From JBMNGH01 sp050949725 (lineage in GTDB: Bacteria > Bacillota > Thermosediminibacteria > Thermosediminibacterales > Tepidanaerobacteraceae), in assembly GCA_050949725.1 (NCBI GenBank), contig JBMNGH010000011.1, positions 62,001 to 126,000 of the forward strand: 64,000 nt of DNA. The letters are read 5' to 3'. The notes under the pieces are model-generated. The model was not told where the DNA came from. It saw nothing but the letters and a program-made list of their open reading frames with translations, and made no database searches. Every line of letters starts with the position of its first letter. The stretch's first letter is position 1. This document shows positions 1-11,824 of this stretch, piece after piece. The translations under genes and the position numbers were made by a program.

Positions 1-3000
1 ACTATCCCTACGTGAACAGGGCTACAATTGGCAGGAAAGTTTCAATTCCTCATAGGTAGGCTAAGAACACTGTGTGGAAATACTTAAAACCTATCAACTT
101 TTTGTGTTTCAATTCCTCATAGGTAGGCTAAGAACTGCTTGAGCTTCCACAGGGGGCGAAGGTCAAGCCGCGTTTCAATTCCTCATAGGTAGGCTAAGAA
201 CCGAATAGTCCTGTCGCACTCTGCTATCTGCGACAAAAGTTTCAATTCCTCATAGGTAGGCTAAGAACCAGATGGAGGCTCTAGAGAGGCTATACCGGGA
301 TATCAGTTTCAATTCCTCATAGGTAGGCTAAGAACCTATAAGAAGGCCAACAGACAAGCCTCCCGGATGGGTTTCAATTCCTCATAGGTAGGCTAAGAAC
401 CAGTATCAGGGCAGGGCGATGGGGCCAGGATAAAGCTGTTTCAATTCCTCATAGGTAGGCTAAGAACTGACAATAAAAGTGGTATCTTTGTAGCAGAAAG
501 TGAGTTTCAATTCCTCATAGGTAGGCTAAGAACCCAGAACCTTTCAGCGGCGTCTGCCAGGGCAAGTGCCGTTTCAATTCCTCATAGGTAGGCTAAGAAC
601 CTCAAGCTCTGTTTCCAGCGCAGGCCGGAGGTAGATGTTTCAATTCCTCATAGGTAGGCTAAGAACGTATCCGGTATTGTTTGGGTAAGGACTGGCCGGC
701 GCGTTTCAATTCCTCATAGGTAGGCTAAGAACCTCTTTGATGTGCTCTACGACATTAATACAATCCGAAGTTTCAATTCCTCATAGGTAGGCTAAGAACT
801 AAAATGGAAATTTGGAAAAGAGACGAGAAAACAGGAATGTTTCAATTCCTCATAGGTAGGCTAAGAACTTGTAGAAAAGACACCACCAATCAATATGCAT
901 TCGCGTTTCAATTCCTCATAGGTAGGCTAAGAACGGGGATAACTTCATACATACACAAAAAGATAAAAATCGTTTCAATTCCTCATAGGTAGGCTAAGAA
1001 CTATTAGTATGTAGTTATAAAGTCTACCTCAATAAATGTTTCAATTCCTCATAGGTAGGCTAAGAACATTATTCTATAACATTGATTGTTAATGGTGTAT
1101 TTTTGTTTCAATTCCTCATAGGTAGGCTAAGAACCTGCTTGAAGAAATGAAACCAACGCTAAAGGGCTTTGTTTCAATTCCTCATAGGTAGGCTAAGAAC
1201 GCTGCTCCGGCAGACTTGGTAAAAGGGTTTAGGAATTGTTTCAATTCCTCATAGGTAGGCTAAGAACATTGGAATTATTCAGCTCCTCATGGTGCAGGTA
1301 GAAGTTTCAATTCCTCATAGGTAGGCTAAGAACTTTTTAACCTCCTTAATATTATATTTACATTATATAGTTTCAATTCCTCATAGGTAGGCTAAGAACA
1401 AGGATATACGTGGGAAAGTGCTAGAATTATTGCTGTGTTTCAATTCCTCATAGGTAGGCTAAGAACAAGATGAAATATCTCAGCGTTGGGAGGAACTAAA
1501 GGTGTTTCAATTCCTCATAGGTAGGCTAAGAACGGAGAAATGGAGCGGCTTCACAAGCTGGATAAGTAGCGTTTCAATTCCTCATAGGTAGGCTAAGAAC
1601 GCCCGCCCAGATCATTACAGCTGCGTCCTCCATAGGTTTCAATTCCTCATAGGTAGGCTAAGAACTTTTTGCTTATAAACAGAACATATGTTTTTATACA
1701 AGTTTCAATTCCTCATAGGTAGGCTAAGAACCGCAACCGCTTCGCAAGGCTCGAACGGCCCCTCGGCAGTTTCAATTCCTCATAGGTAGGCTAAGAACGC
1801 GTTTCCGCCTCCCTTGTCCCGTCCGTGAAGCTGGGTTTCAATTCCTCATAGGTAGGCTAAGAACCTATAGAGCAAACAAAGCAGAAGGAAAATTCATAGA
1901 GGTTTCAATTCCTCATAGGTAGGCTAAGAACTTCTTCTGTAAGGTTAGCTATGTTCCCTGCATTTATAGTTTCAATTCCTCATAGGTAGGCTAAGAACAC
2001 AATAATTTTGACAGTTTTCGTCTCAAATCCGTCGGTTTCAATTCCTCATAGGTAGGCTAAGAACTTCTTCTGTAAGGTTAGCTATGTTCCCTGCATTTAT
2101 AGTTTCAATTCCTCATAGGTAGGCTAAGAACCAATCAAGCAAATCATGGCAAATATTCCATATTCTGCGTTTCAATTCCTCATAGGTAGGCTAAGAACCA
2201 GAAAATGACGTTGAAGAAAATGCACTTTATACAGGTTTCAATTCCTCATAGGTAGGCTAAGAACTTGAGTCCAGAATTAATCAGAAAAAATATGCAGAAG
2301 TTTCAATTCCTCATAGGTAGGCTAAGAACCCATTATCAATAAATTCCAAAATATCGTCAACGCCGGTTTCAATTCCTCATAGGTAGGCTAAGAACTTTCT
2401 TCTAGTTCATAATCTTGATCGTCCGTTATTGTTTCAATTCCTCATAGGTAGGCTAAGAACCAGGGCTATGGAACACAGCAATTTAAGGGCAAAAACAGTT
2501 TCAATTCCTCATAGGTAGGCTAAGAACTATAGGTGATCTATGTCTACCTCTTGTATATATCATAGTTTCAATTCCTCATAGGTAGGCTAAGAACCATTAT
2601 AAGAAAAGGTGCAATATCAGCGTATAAAAAGTTTCAATTCCTCATAGGTAGGCTAAGAACGGTTTTTTTCTTTCCCTTTTATATACAACTTTGATAGTTT
2701 CAATTCCTCATAGGTAGGCTAAGAACGCAGGAATACCTAGTGCCACTATGTCTGCTTTTGATAGTTTCAATTCCTCATAGGTAGGCTAAGAACAAGCTAG
2801 GCATGGGAAAGATAGTGTGGCTGATATTTGTTTCAATTCCTCATAGGTAGGCTAAGAACTCGACATATATTTTATTGTTAATCAAGTATCTAAACGGGTT
2901 TCAATTCCTCATAGGTAGGCTAAGAACATTAATATAATATACTATAATTAAAAATGTAAAATAAAGTTTCAATTCCTCATAGGTAGGCTAAGAACTGCCG

Positions 3001-6000
3001 CACCGAGCGCATTATCGGCTACATTATCAGCAGTTTCAATTCCTCATAGGTAGGCTAAGAACTAATAAACCTTTTGCTGTACCTTTTTAGGTAATTCTTG
3101 TTTCAATTCCTCATAGGTAGGCTAAGAACCACGGAAGAAAATAGAGAATATATACTTCGAGATTTGTTTCAATTCCTCATAGGTAGGCTAAGAACTTTCT
3201 TCTAGTTCATAATCTTGATCGTCCGTTATTGTTTCAATTCCTCATAGGTAGGCTAAGAACCAGGGCTATGGAACACAGCAATTTAAGGGCAAAAACAGTT
3301 TCAATTCCTCATAGGTAGGCTAAGAACTATAGGTGATCTATGTCTACCTCTTGTATATATCATAGTTTCAATTCCTCATAGGTAGGCTAAGAACCATTAT
3401 AAGAAAAGGTGCAATATCAGCGTATAAAAAGTTTCAATTCCTCATAGGTAGGCTAAGAACGGTTTTTTTCTTTCCCTTTTATATACAACTTTGATAGTTT
3501 CAATTCCTCATAGGTAGGCTAAGAACGCAGGAATACCTAGTGCCACTATGTCTGCTTTTGATAGTTTCAATTCCTCATAGGTAGGCTAAGAACAAGCTAG
3601 GCATGGGAAAGATAGTGTGGCTGATATTTGTTTCAATTCCTCATAGGTAGGCTAAGAACCAAGTAAAAAAATCAAATAGTAAATACTATCAATAGTTTCA
3701 ATTCCTCATAGGTAGGCTAAGAACTTAAATATGACACTACTATTTGTGGCTCGATATATATGTTTCAATTCCTCATAGGTAGGCTAAGAACATCGCCAAA
3801 CTTGGAATGTAGCTTTATGGATTAACAAGTTTCAATTCCTCATAGGTAGGCTAAGAACTTCCACAGGAGGATTCCATATTTGCCCTACTAAAGGGTTTCA
3901 ATTCCTCATAGGTAGGCTAAGAACCAATGTTAACACAACAGCAAAAAAACATTAAAAAAAGTTTCAATTCCTCATAGGTAGGCTAAGAACGATACTTCCA
4001 GTCCATGCCAGTAAACATTTTTTCTAGTTTCAATTCCTCATAGGTAGGCTAAGAACAGGAAAAGGAGTGTCTCAATACTATAAAACTCATGTGTTTCAAT
4101 TCCTCATAGGTAGGCTAAGAACACAAGAATTAAACATTAGTGCAAAGTATAAAATAAAGTTTCAATTCCTCATAGGTAGGCTAAGAACTCAATCTATCTT
4201 TAATCATGTCAACATCATACTACAGTTTCAATTCCTCATAGGTAGGCTAAGAACTATACAGCGTTTTGTATATTTGCATGGCTACCCATATGTTTCAATT
4301 CCTCATAGGTAGGCTAAGAACTTTTTACCTCCCCTTATATTCCTCTATTCTTTTTCTGTTTCAATTCCTCATAGGTAGGCTAAGAACACAGAAAGGATAC
4401 CCACCATCGCTCTTCCAAAAGCGGGTTTCAATTCCTCATAGGTAGGCTAAGAACTATTTCATGCAGAGAGATTATGCCAAGAAATAAAGAGTTTCAATTC
4501 CTCATAGGTAGGCTAAGAACCTGTTGATCCAGAAGTCATACCTATGGAAAGCAAAGTGTTTCAATTCCTCATAGGTAGGCTAAGAACGGTATTTTCGACA
4601 AAGTAATATCTATGTTTAAACAGGGGTTTCAATTCCTCATAGGTAGGCTAAGAACATGATAAAATATATATTGATGGCAGGGAAGACCCGTGTTTCAATT
4701 CCTCATAGGTAGGCTAAGAACATAGTAAGGGATAGAGGTCTATATAGTGTCGTTATATGGTTTCAATTCCTCATAGGTAGGCTAAGAACCTGGCTGGAGC
4801 GAGAGAACGCTAGAATTTATTGCTTGTTTCAATTCCTCATAGGTAGGCTAAGAACTAATGTCGATCTTTTTCGCCCATACCCAGCGGCTGATGTTTCAAT
4901 TCCTCATAGGTAGGCTAAGAACCATCATCCTTATAAAGAGTAGTCTTAAAAGCACTATTGTTTCAATTCCTCATAGGTAGGCTAAGAACGGAAATGCTGG
5001 AAAAGGCTAAGGTGCTGAATGCACTCTTGTTTCAATTCCTCATAGGTAGGCTAAGAACTTAACATATCTCTTTCAGGGATATAATCGTATCCAAAGTTTC
5101 AATTCCTCATAGGTAGGCTAAGAACTCTAGCACTTTTGACCATGCAATCTGTGTATTGCCTGGTTTCAATTCCTCATAGGTAGGCTAAGAACCCAGTGCC
5201 GGATATTTTGATAAATTCTATAGATACCTGTTTCAATTCCTCATAGGTAGGCTAAGAACTTGGAAGAGCGGGAAGCATCTCAAGGCAGCTTGCCGGGTTT
5301 CAATTCCTCATAGGTAGGCTAAGAACGGTATACAATCAAAAGTAGGGCAAGGGACAGTCCTCGGTTTCAATTCCTCATAGGTAGGCTAAGAACTAGACGT
5401 AGATAATCATGTGCAATGGCGATATGGTTCGTTTCAATTCCTCATAGGTAGGCTAAGAACCCTAAACCCAATCCCACAAGGCCCCCAACATCTTTAGTTT
5501 CAATTCCTCATAGGTAGGCTAAGAACGGAGTCCGCCTTTGCCGCCTTTGGCCTTTCTTCCAGTTTCAATTCCTCATAGGTAGGCTAAGAACTGGCGGTAG
5601 ACATCTGCGTATTGCTCAATTCGTTGCGGTTTCAATTCCTCATAGGTAGGCTAAGAACTTATTACATGCTTGCATTTTACTTGTCCCAAACTCCGTTTCA
5701 ATTCCTCATAGGTAGGCTAAGAACCGGGAAAGACTCAACGAGCTGACTCAATGGTATGTGTTTCAATTCCTCATAGGTAGGCTAAGAACCCAAGGTAGTT
5801 CCCTCATCTTCAAGCCCAGTTACTTGTTTCAATTCCTCATAGGTAGGCTAAGAACTTGACTATATAAAAAAATACAAAGCCGGTCTACTGGCGTTTCAAT
5901 TCCTCATAGGTAGGCTAAGAACAAATACATAACAGCTTGTTTATAATCTTTCAAGCAGAAGTTTCAATTCCTCATAGGTAGGCTAAGAACGTTTATAGCA

Positions 6001-9000
6001 AGCTCAAACGTGCCCGTATTTGAGCTGGTTTCAATTCCTCATAGGTAGGCTAAGAACCATATATCTCCCGCAACCCCTCTCTTTGGAGTTGCGGTTTCAA
6101 TTCCTCATAGGTAGGCTAAGAACGAGGTGTAGAGCATGAATGAAATACTAATCAATGCTTGTTTCAATTCCTCATAGGTAGGCTAAGAACTCGGATTTCA
6201 TTGAATGTATATTGCTCTTCTGGCAGGTTTCAATTCCTCATAGGTAGGCTAAGAACAAGGCACGTATTCTTTGCCTTCTGATGTATCGACACCGTTTCAA
6301 TTCCTCATAGGTAGGCTAAGAACAAAAACACTTCAAAGCAGTTCCGAAAAGAGCAGGATATAGTTTCAATTCCTCATAGGTAGGCTAAGAACGTGGCTAA
6401 ATCTTCCGGGTACGCTATAGCTGCGCTACGGTTTCAATTCCTCATAGGTAGGCTAAGAACGGGAAACCTACATTTACAGCGGCAACAGGTTCATAAGGTT
6501 TCAATTCCTCATAGGTAGGCTAAGAACCAACTTGTGACTTTGTAACGCTATGAGGGTTGTTTGTGTTTCAATTCCTCATAGGTAGGCTAAGAACAAGCCG
6601 AGAAAAAACAGGCTATGCTCAACTATATCCGTTTCAATTCCTCATAGGTAGGCTAAGAACCTGTAGGCGGCTGGACAGTCAGTCTTCCGGAAATCAAGTT
6701 TCAATTCCTCATAGGTAGGCTAAGAACGATAGAAGCAGTAGTAGCAGAAAAAGTTGCTCAGATGTTTCAATTCCTCATAGGTAGGCTAAGAACTAGAGTA
6801 AACCTTAAAAATAACTCCCCTTGGTCATTTTGGTTTCAATTCCTCATAGGTAGGCTAAGAACGGGTTAAACTCTGTATATCAATATACTCCTGAAGCTAA
6901 GTTTCAATTCCTCATAGGTAGGCTAAGAACTAGTTTTTGACCTCTACGTTTAGTAAAAAGATTGCGGTTTCAATTCCTCATAGGTAGGCTAAGAACCATA
7001 TTTATATCCCATACTTGCTGTCTAGTTAATGCGTTTCAATTCCTCATAGGTAGGCTAAGAACATGATTCGGAGCTAGATGAATATGATATTTGGCATAAG
7101 TTTCAATTCCTCATAGGTAGGCTAAGAACTATATTTATGAATTATGTTGTCTAGTTTTTCTAAATTGTTTCAATTCCTCATAGGTAGGCTAAGAACTTTA
7201 TTATGCTCTGGTAATTTTTGTTCATAGTATTGGTTTCAATTCCTCATAGGTAGGCTAAGAACTAATCCGAGAGGGCCAGCGCCAGGGCCTGAATCTTGGT
7301 TTCAATTCCTCATAGGTAGGCTAAGAACTTCTTGTATTGAGATAGTATGTGTAACCATCTAGAGGTTTCAATTCCTCATAGGTAGGCTAAGAACACAACA
7401 GTGTTTGTGTGGGACGGAACGGATTGGGCGGGTTTCAATTCCTCATAGGTAGGCTAAGAACCTACATCTGGGGCAGGAAGCCCTTTGTAGCCAATGTGTT
7501 TCAATTCCTCATAGGTAGGCTAAGAACCCGCAGCAGCATCCTCACTAGATTGACCAAGTTTTTGTTTCAATTCCTCATAGGTAGGCTAAGAACGCAAAGA
7601 AGCTCACAGAGATTCCCAAAGAAAAGTATCCGTTTCAATTCCTCATAGGTAGGCTAAGAACTACTGTCGGCATGAGGAAAAGCCGATAGAGAAAAAAGTT
7701 TCAATTCCTCATAGGTAGGCTAAGAACCGGTCTTTGCGCTGATAACATCGTCGTCCTCAGCGGTGTTTCAATTCCTCATAGGTAGGCTAAGAACTTGGCA
7801 CAAGCCCCGGCCCCAAGAAGCTCCATGCCAGTTTTCAATTCCTCATAGGTAGGCTAAGAACTACATACTTTTATACAATCTCATCTAAAATACTGCACAG
7901 TTTCAATTCCTCATAGGTAGGCTAAGAACTTTTATCTATATAAAGTAAGATAGTCTTTTTATCTGTTTCAATTCCTCATAGGTAGGCTAAGAACTCGACA
8001 TGTATTTTATTATTAATCAAGTATCTAAACGGGTTTCAATTCCTCATAGGTAGGCTAAGAACGCAAGGCGATCAAAGCCGGTGTGGCCAGGATTGTAGTG
8101 TTTCAATTCCTCATAGGTAGGCTAAGAACTCGACGAAATCAACGCTCAGCTAAACGTCACACACCTGTTTCAATTCCTCATAGGTAGGCTAAGAACTTCT
8201 TGGTGAATGTAGATCTTCGGCACTTCTCGAACAGTTTCAATTCCTCATAGGTAGGCTAAGAACGCAAAAAGCAGCACCCCATAGTGGGCATGAAACGCCT
8301 GCGTTTCAATTCCTCATAGGTAGGCTAAGAACGGAAAACAGTCTATGAATTGACATATAACCCGATCCTGTTTCAATTCCTCATAGGTAGGCTAAGAACT
8401 CATTCTTATAACCGTTGGGATCCTCATATCCATTGAGTTTCAATTCCTCATAGGTAGGCTAAGAACGCAAAAGAAGCAGCAGCAGACTTTTTGGAGAAAG
8501 AAGCAGTTTCAATTCCTCATAGGTAGGCTAAGAACGAGATGAGCACTGTTGACCGTATACAAACACGACCAGTTTCAATTCCTCATAGGTAGGCTAAGAA
8601 CCTTTGAATGTTGTATTGCTCAGTCAACGATTCATGTGTTTCAATTCCTCATAGGTAGGCTAAGAACTATCTTCTCTAATGCTTTTATAGGCAAGTCGGA
8701 ATAGTTTCAATTCCTCATAGGTAGGCTAAGAACGTAGGAGGTAGTGAAGTTTTCCAAAAAACAGTATTTGAGTTTCAATTCCTCATAGGTAGGCTAAGAA
8801 CGATATATACAGCTTGAACAGTGCTGGAAGCTATTCGTGTTTCAATTCCTCATAGGTAGGCTAAGAACGAGATTGTCACAAAGCAGCTCCCAGTCTCGGT
8901 TTTTGTTTCAATTCCTCATAGGTAGGCTAAGAACATTATAGATAAATTGACATAAAGGAGGCCAAAAAAAGTTTCAATTCCTCATAGGTAGGCTAAGAAC

Positions 9001-10646
9001 TATATGAGGAATATCTCCGAGAGAGATATTTATATGGTTTCAATTCCTCATAGGTAGGCTAAGAACGCAGAAGATAAACTATCCTTCACCCATCCCGACC
9101 TTGTGTTTCAATTCCTCATAGGTAGGCTAAGAACTATATTACAACGAATCTCCGGTTATTGATGTTGCTAGTTTCAATTCCTCATAGGTAGGCTAAGAAC
9201 CCGAACATATGTTTTTTTACAATAATAATATAAATGTTTCAATTCCTCATAGGTAGGCTAAGAACAGGAGCACAGTTTTTCAATCAAGGACTTTGGTGCA
9301 ATGTTTCAATTCCTCATAGGTAGGCTAAGAACCTGATATCGAAGATGTCAGCGAGCATGTAGACTTAGGGTTTCAATTCCTCATAGGTAGGCTAAGAACC
9401 GGGATTTCACCGCCAATGTCCCTTGCCCTACAACTGTTTCAATTCCTCATAGGTAGGCTAAGAACTTTATTTTTTTAGCCATATCCGTTTGCTTCAAACC
9501 TAGTTTCAATTCCTCATAGGTAGGCTAAGAACACTACAGAGGCTGGGCTATATCAGACAGTATATGCGGTTTCAATTCCTCATAGGTAGGCTAAGAACCT
9601 TTTCACCTCATTTTCAATAAAATAAGTTAAAAAAGGTTTCAATTCCTCATAGGTAGGCTAAGAACGCAAGAGCTTTTGAGGAAAGAAGACCCTATTTGTT
9701 AGTTTCAATTCCTCATAGGTAGGCTAAGAACCTTCGTAGACGATATTGGTTATTTAGTCAAGTCGTAGTTTCAATTCCTCATAGGTAGGCTAAGAACCTT
9801 AGGACAAAACAGGCAATAGATGCTTTGCAAGCTGGTTTCAATTCCTCATAGGTAGGCTAAGAACGCAATGAAGGAGATGGCAGAATGTCATAGAAAAAAG
9901 CAGTTTCAATTCCTCATAGGTAGGCTAAGAACATTCAAGACTTCTAAACAAAAATGACAAACATTGTTTGTTTCAATTCCTCATAGGTAGGCTAAGAACT
10001 CTCAAGAGTAGCAGTATTAGAATCTGCTACTATAGCGTTTCAATTCCTCATAGGTAGGCTAAGAACCAAAAGTTCGTTTATATACATTTTTTCTCCTTTC
10101 TAGTTTCAATTCCTCATAGGTAGGCTAAGAACTTCAAATCATTTAGTTCGTGCTCTACTTTTGCCACTTGTTTCAATTCCTCATAGGTAGGCTAAGAACC
10201 GGTATTATCAACGTTCCTAGCCCAACGTCAGACTGTTTCAATTCCTCATAGGTAGGCTAAGAACTTTAAATTATTCTTAGATACTAAGGTGAGATAGTTT
10301 CAATTCCTCATAGGTAGGCTAAGAACAGAGACAAGCTATATGAATAACCCTTTGCACGCAATGTTTCAATTCCTCATAGGTAGGCTAAGAACTTCACGTG
10401 AGTGTTAGTTTTCTTGCGGAAAACCGAGTTTCAATTCCTCATAGGTAGGCTAAGAACCATACTAGAGTGATCAGAATACACAACAGCTGTTTCAATTCCT
10501 CATAGGTAGGCTAAGAACGAGATATAGCCGAGCTACCCGCCCGAATTTAGTAGTTTCAATTCCTCATAGGTAGGCTAAGAACTCGTAAAGTTGAATCAAT
10601 ACGGAAAGGATAAAGAGTTTCAATTCCTCATAGGTAGGCTAAGAAC
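1..10646 (-). CRISPR. Very large type I-B-style CRISPR array, 160 complete repeats, continuing beyond the left edge
   Basis: I counted 160 copies of a 30-bp repeat, the first at 39-68 and the last at 10617-10646. Spacing is 61-69 bp, giving 159 complete spacers of about 31-39 nt plus a partial spacer at 1-38. On the + strand the repeat begins GTTTCAATTCC and ends GGCTAAGAAC. On the minus strand it ends ATTGAAAC, the usual 8-nt crRNA 5' handle of clostridial type I-B arrays, so crRNAs are read leftward. Repeats are essentially invariant; the copy near 7831 has an extra or substituted T at its start. A seven-spacer block (2396-2829) recurs at 3196-3629, and the spacer at 1932 recurs at 2065. 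Cas6 at 27.9-28.6 kb is the likely processing enzyme. Short ORFs inside the array are artefacts of repeat periodicity. Confidence 0.99.
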
Positions 10647-10771
10647 ACATTAAAATGGCCTTAAATTAAGGGCCTTAAATCGTTGAAGAATGATTTCTAA
10701 ATATTTTGTTTTTATTTTATTATACCACATTTTTATTGATATACAAGCCTTCCAAGTCTTTACCGATATAA
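10647..10771 (-). promoter_or_regulatory. CRISPR leader with promoter
   Basis: This AT-rich stretch lies between the newest repeat (10617-10646) and the cas1 terminator. On the minus strand it has a good sigma-A promoter: -35 TTGTAT at 10746-10741, a 16-nt spacer and -10 TATAAT at 10724-10719, aimed into the array. Next to the first repeat is a 10-bp direct repeat, ATTTAAGGCC on the minus strand, at 10680-10671 and 10666-10657. It could be an anchoring motif for Cas1-Cas2 integration, but that is inference. The position immediately downstream of cas1 is typical of a leader. Confidence 0.85.
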
Positions 10772-10831
10772 ATAAAAAAGTCGTCGACCTCCAGGGGTTT
10801 TTGCACTATTCATGGTCGACGACTTTTTTAT
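10772..10831. terminator. Terminator-like hairpin between cas1 and the leader
   Basis: A perfect 18-bp inverted repeat (10772-10789 and 10814-10831) encloses a 24-nt loop and starts one base after the cas1 stop codon. The stem core is GTCGTCGACC, flanked by A6/T6 tracts, so it could terminate from either side. On the minus strand it would end the cas operon before the array's own promoter. A similar, less perfect GTCAAC/GATCAACGAC dyad lies beside the relic leader at 27449-27493, so it may also be a leader component. Confidence 0.75.
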
Positions 10832-11824
10832 TTACCATTTTGCTACATAAGCTTTGTATTCTTGTTCACCAATAAGATGTTTAGCCAATTTATACAATTC
10901 CAGTCTTATTAGTCTTTTGTAGGATACATTTCTACCTAAATTTCTATGCTTAAAAGTGCTTTTAAGCTTATTTTCCATTTCTGCAACAAAAGCTTGCTGG
11001 CCTTTTTCTTTTAATACCAAACCATTGGTACTCTTTTCAAAGTCATCCTTAGATATCATATTTCTCCCGATTACAGTAAATATGACTCTGTCAACTATAA
11101 TGGGTTTAAATACTTCTGCCACATCTAAATTTAAAGTAAAACGTCGAAAATTCGTAGCATGTAGAAAACCGATTCTTGGATCTAAATGAGTTTTATAAAT
11201 TTCACTCAATACAACAGTGTAAATCAATGAATTGCCAAAACTTATAAGGGTGTTTAGATTGTTTTGAGGTGGTCTCCTGGTCCTTTGCTCAAAGGCGAAG
11301 TCTGGATTATTTAAAATAATATCAAAAGCCTTATAATAATATTCCCGCGTATTACCTTCCAAAGCCATGAGTTCGTCTATATCCCGTGCCGAATATACTT
11401 TTTCTTCTAATTCCTTGATTCTTTCTTCCACACATTTTAAATCTTTGCCTCTGTTTGAATAATATCTTATTACATTGCAAATATTTTTTACAGCTCCCAT
11501 TACAAATTCAGCTGCAATCTTTCGCCTCTTTTGCGTATCCAGATAATGTTCAGTCTGTTTTAAAATCATATATCCGGAATTTAGGTGTTCTCTGGGATAG
11601 TAACTTCCAACATAGTACTCGTAATGGTTAAAAAAGTGTATTATTATCTCTGCTTGCGTTACAAACTCCAAAAATCTCTTGTTTATATCCACTTCTCCAA
11701 AAATATAGATCTCACTTGTATTTTCTACAGGAATATATTTTTTCCCTTGTTCATTCTCAAAAAATATTGTGTTATCTTTCCTTTTTAACTCGCCGCTTGA
11801 GAAAATATATATGGGCCTTTTCAT
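10832..11824 (-). CDS. cas1: CRISPR-associated endonuclease Cas1 (type I-B)
   Basis: Cas1 is the metal-dependent integrase that inserts new spacers together with Cas2. The protein has 330 residues from the chosen ATG at 11824, which overlaps the cas4 stop as ATGA. An upstream in-frame TTG is too close to the AAGGAG site. The N-terminal beta domain is followed by the helical catalytic domain. Likely metal ligands are Glu in MALEGNTREYYY (about residue 153), His in GFLHATN (about 222) and Asp in LNLDVAE (about 235). Length and motifs fit Cas1b. Unusually, no cas2 follows; the only cas2 in view is at 27.5 kb. This is the last gene of the I-B operon before the leader. Confidence 0.97.
   Translation of the reverse strand: MKRPIYIFSSGELKRKDNTIFFENEQGKKYIPVENTSEIYIFGEVDINKRFLEFVTQAEIIIHFFNHYEYYVGSYYPREHLNSGYMILKQTEHYLDTQKRRKIAAEFVMGAVKNICNVIRYYSNRGKDLKCVEERIKELEEKVYSARDIDELMALEGNTREYYYKAFDIILNNPDFAFEQRTRRPPQNNLNTLISFGNSLIYTVVLSEIYKTHLDPRIGFLHATNFRRFTLNLDVAEVFKPIIVDRVIFTVIGRNMISKDDFEKSTNGLVLKEKGQQAFVAEMENKLKSTFKHRNLGRNVSYKRLIRLELYKLAKHLIGEQEYKAYVAKW

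Noticed and set aside
804..7648. Small ORFs inside the array encoding repeated QFLIGRLRT peptides
   Set aside because: They are translations of the CRISPR repeat in one frame and have no ribosome-binding sites; they do not represent genes.
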